Assembly: GCA_003170375.1 (NCBI GenBank)
Contig: PMZN01000106.1
Location: forward strand, 1 to 6,328
Reading direction: 5' to 3'
Origin: Acidimicrobiaceae bacterium
GTDB taxonomy: Bacteria > Actinomycetota > Acidimicrobiia > Acidimicrobiales > Bog-793
DNA: 6,328 nt
This document shows, in pieces, positions 4,773 to 6,328 of this stretch (its first letter is position 1; each line of letters opens with the position of its first letter). The translations under genes were made by a program, and so were the position numbers. The notes under the pieces were generated by a model. It searched no databases. It was not told the DNA's origin and worked only from the letters and a program-made list of their open reading frames with translations.

Positions 4773-6328
4773 CTAAGGCCCGTCGGACAGCCTCACCGTT
4801 GCGATTCGGTAGGGCCCGAGCTCGAAGGACCCTTCGAAACCGGCGATGTAGCGACCGCGCAAGTCGACGAGCTGCCCGCGAGGCGATGCCCCCGGCACGA
4901 AGGGCTCGCCGCCGTCTGCAGCACTCCTAGTGACAACGACTTCGGTCCGGGTGCCGCTCGGGTTGAACACCCTGATCTCGAGCGCGCCGCCGGCGACACG
5001 CCGGACAGCGCTCACCTCCGCGCCGGTCACCGAGAGCATCGAGGCTTCGAGTGGAAGTCTGCCCCCGCCCAGGCTTGAAACGACCGGCAGGTCACCGAAA
5101 GCGTCGTCGGCGAGTGCGTAACCGTCCTCGACGCCGACGGCCACGGCGTATCGCATCGTGTGAGGCCCCTGTAGCTGCGGACCCTCGAGATGATCGACCG
5201 GGCCGGCCGGCAGGGGGCGGTTCAGCATCGTGAGGCGGGAAAGCATTCCGGTCGCCCTGAGCAATGTCAGCGCCAAGCCGTGCGCCTGCAAAGCGCCGCC
5301 CTCGCCGGCCTCGGCGAGATCGACGAGCTCGTACTCGCACAGCCCCTCGTGACAGACGGTCAGTCCGCCGGCGCGCACGAAGCGCCGGGAGGGATAGGTC
5401 GCAAGAGCCCGCTCGCTCGGGCCGCCTTCGGCGACGAGGCCGCGCTCCACCACCGCGAAGGCACATTCGGCGCTCGAGTGGTCGGCCGGCTCGGGGAGCG
5501 GGAACCACGCCCGGAGCCGGTGGTCCCGGCAGACGTTGTCGAACCTCGTCGTGACCCGGACGACTGCCTCGCCGGCCCGGACGTCGATCAGGGAGCTGAC
5601 GACGACGTCTTGCTCGCCGGTCCGGGCCCGTCGGCCTTCGTCGATCCTCTCGGGCCAGCGGTACATCCGTTCGACCACGGCAACTGCTCGGACGGGACCG
5701 GATTCGATCAGCGACAAAGTGGCCCACACAGGCGTGTCGACGACAAGGTCGTGCTCGGGAGGCGAGTAGTTGTAGGTGTCGCCGAAATCTCCGGAGTCGA
5801 CGAGGCGGTTGAAGCCTGGCACGCCGTTGACATCAAAGGTGCCGTCGGTCGGCGAGAGCGTCACGGCCACGAGCGAGTTGGCGAGCACGAGCCGGCCGTC
5901 GGCCTCTTCGGTGGCGGCGACCGGGTCAGTAAGCGGCAGGGGTTGCCAGGCCTTCCAACCGAAGCTGGGGACGTCCTCCACGCGAGCCAGCACTCGCCGG
6001 GACGACGCCTGGTCGAGCTTCACCCTGACCTGAGCGTCGGGCCGGAGAGCGAACCGGGCGAGCAGGTCGTTCTTTATCTGTTCGACTTGCAGATCGTTCG
6101 TGCGCTCCGGGCGGACACGGACGACGACGTCGATGCCCGTGTCGTCCTCCTCGACGTCGACCCCGGCGAGGTAGGCACCCTCGCCAAGCTGGTCCTGTCC
6201 GCCGAACTGGGACAGGACACTGCTCACCTCGGTCGTCGTCAGCACGAGGTCGGCCGCGAGCCCGAACCGCTCGTCGAGGATCTGCGCGCCCTCGATGGGC
6301 CCTTGCCCGCCGATGACCAGCTCGACGA
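4773..6328 (-). CDS. Glycoside hydrolase family 38 alpha-mannosidase-like protein, C-terminal part (5' end outside the window)
   Basis: The frame is open from the right edge of the window to the TAG at 4773-4775, giving 517 visible residues. This is the C-terminal half of a GH38-type enzyme, which releases alpha-linked mannose from glycans or mannosyl compounds. Counted from the GTG at 6245, landmarks are LANSLVAVTLSPTDGTFDV (121-139, the start of the C-terminal beta-sandwich), NRLVDSGDFGDTYNYSPP (146-163, the most recognisable GH38 segment), ALTLLRATGMLSR (325-337), LQGPHTMRYAV (358-368) and LEIRVFNPS (422-430). The catalytic domain with its nucleophile aspartate must lie to the right and is not seen. 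The GTG at 6245 is an internal codon, since residues VELVIGGQGPIEGAQ and others continue upstream in frame. It is the first visible gene of the operon with the guanylyltransferase and the deacetylase. Alpha-mannosidase versus mannosylglycerate hydrolase cannot be decided from this half. Confidence 0.88.
   Translation of the reverse strand, partial: VELVIGGQGPIEGAQILDERFGLAADLVLTTTEVSSVLSQFGGQDQLGEGAYLAGVDVEEDDTGIDVVVRVRPERTNDLQVEQIKNDLLARFALRPDAQVRVKLDQASSRRVLARVEDVPSFGWKAWQPLPLTDPVAATEEADGRLVLANSLVAVTLSPTDGTFDVNGVPGFNRLVDSGDFGDTYNYSPPEHDLVVDTPVWATLSLIESGPVRAVAVVERMYRWPERIDEGRRARTGEQDVVVSSLIDVRAGEAVVRVTTRFDNVCRDHRLRAWFPLPEPADHSSAECAFAVVERGLVAEGGPSERALATYPSRRFVRAGGLTVCHEGLCEYELVDLAEAGEGGALQAHGLALTLLRATGMLSRLTMLNRPLPAGPVDHLEGPQLQGPHTMRYAVAVGVEDGYALADDAFGDLPVVSSLGGGRLPLEASMLSVTGAEVSAVRRVAGGALEIRVFNPSGTRTEVVVTRSAADGGEPFVPGASPRGQLVDLRGRYIAGFEGSFELGPYRIATVRLSDGP

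Noticed and set aside
5092..5727. Minus-strand open frame of 211 residues inside the mannosidase gene
   Set aside because: Its composition is almost wholly Arg/Gly/Pro and the mannosidase frame carries clear GH38 motifs over the same bases.

Overview
The window is GC-rich, densely coded bacterial DNA and most likely comes from an actinobacterium. Three things point there: GTG and TTG start codons, an HU protein with a long Lys/Ala/Pro tail of the mycobacterial HupB type, and a CofC/FbiD guanylyltransferase of the coenzyme F420 pathway. An uncultured member of the Acidimicrobiia or a relative would fit, but nothing here fixes the class. There are six protein-coding genes, two of which touch or may touch the window edges. 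I see no tRNA, rRNA, CRISPR array or insertion sequence.

Left part, about 1-2323: remains or edge of a conjugation or mobilization module. A plus-strand gene (25-714) resembles the C-terminal end of actinobacterial TrwC/TraI-type relaxase-helicases. It faces a minus-strand gene (788-2323) for a VirD4/TraG-like coupling ATPase with clear Walker A and B motifs but no membrane segments. The two genes converge across a 73-bp spacer.

Middle, about 2324-3456: a spacer of roughly 450 bp, the longest stretch without a confident gene, holds the divergent 5' regions of the coupling-protein gene and an HU-family nucleoid protein gene (2772-3293, TTG start behind a perfect AGGAGG). Two palindromes and a weak -10-like box lie ahead of the HU gene. 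A perfect 17-bp stem hairpin (3325-3366) follows it and probably terminates transcription from both sides.

Right part, 3457 to the window end: a minus-strand gene set, read right to left. It has a GH38 alpha-mannosidase-like protein (5' end outside the window), then a CofC/FbiD-like guanylyltransferase, then a PIG-L/LmbE-family zinc deacetylase. Gaps of about 31 and 4 bp indicate one operon. Glycan trimming, F420 side-chain activation and N-acetyl-sugar deacetylation do not form one obvious pathway, so the grouping may be housekeeping or point to a sugar-conjugate role.

The most unusual detail is in the guanylyltransferase gene. The family's first strand and VPVKSF motif are encoded partly upstream of the only normal in-frame start codon. 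No clearly new biological system is visible. The compact, membrane-segment-free coupling protein beside a small helicase-tail protein is the best candidate for something less described.
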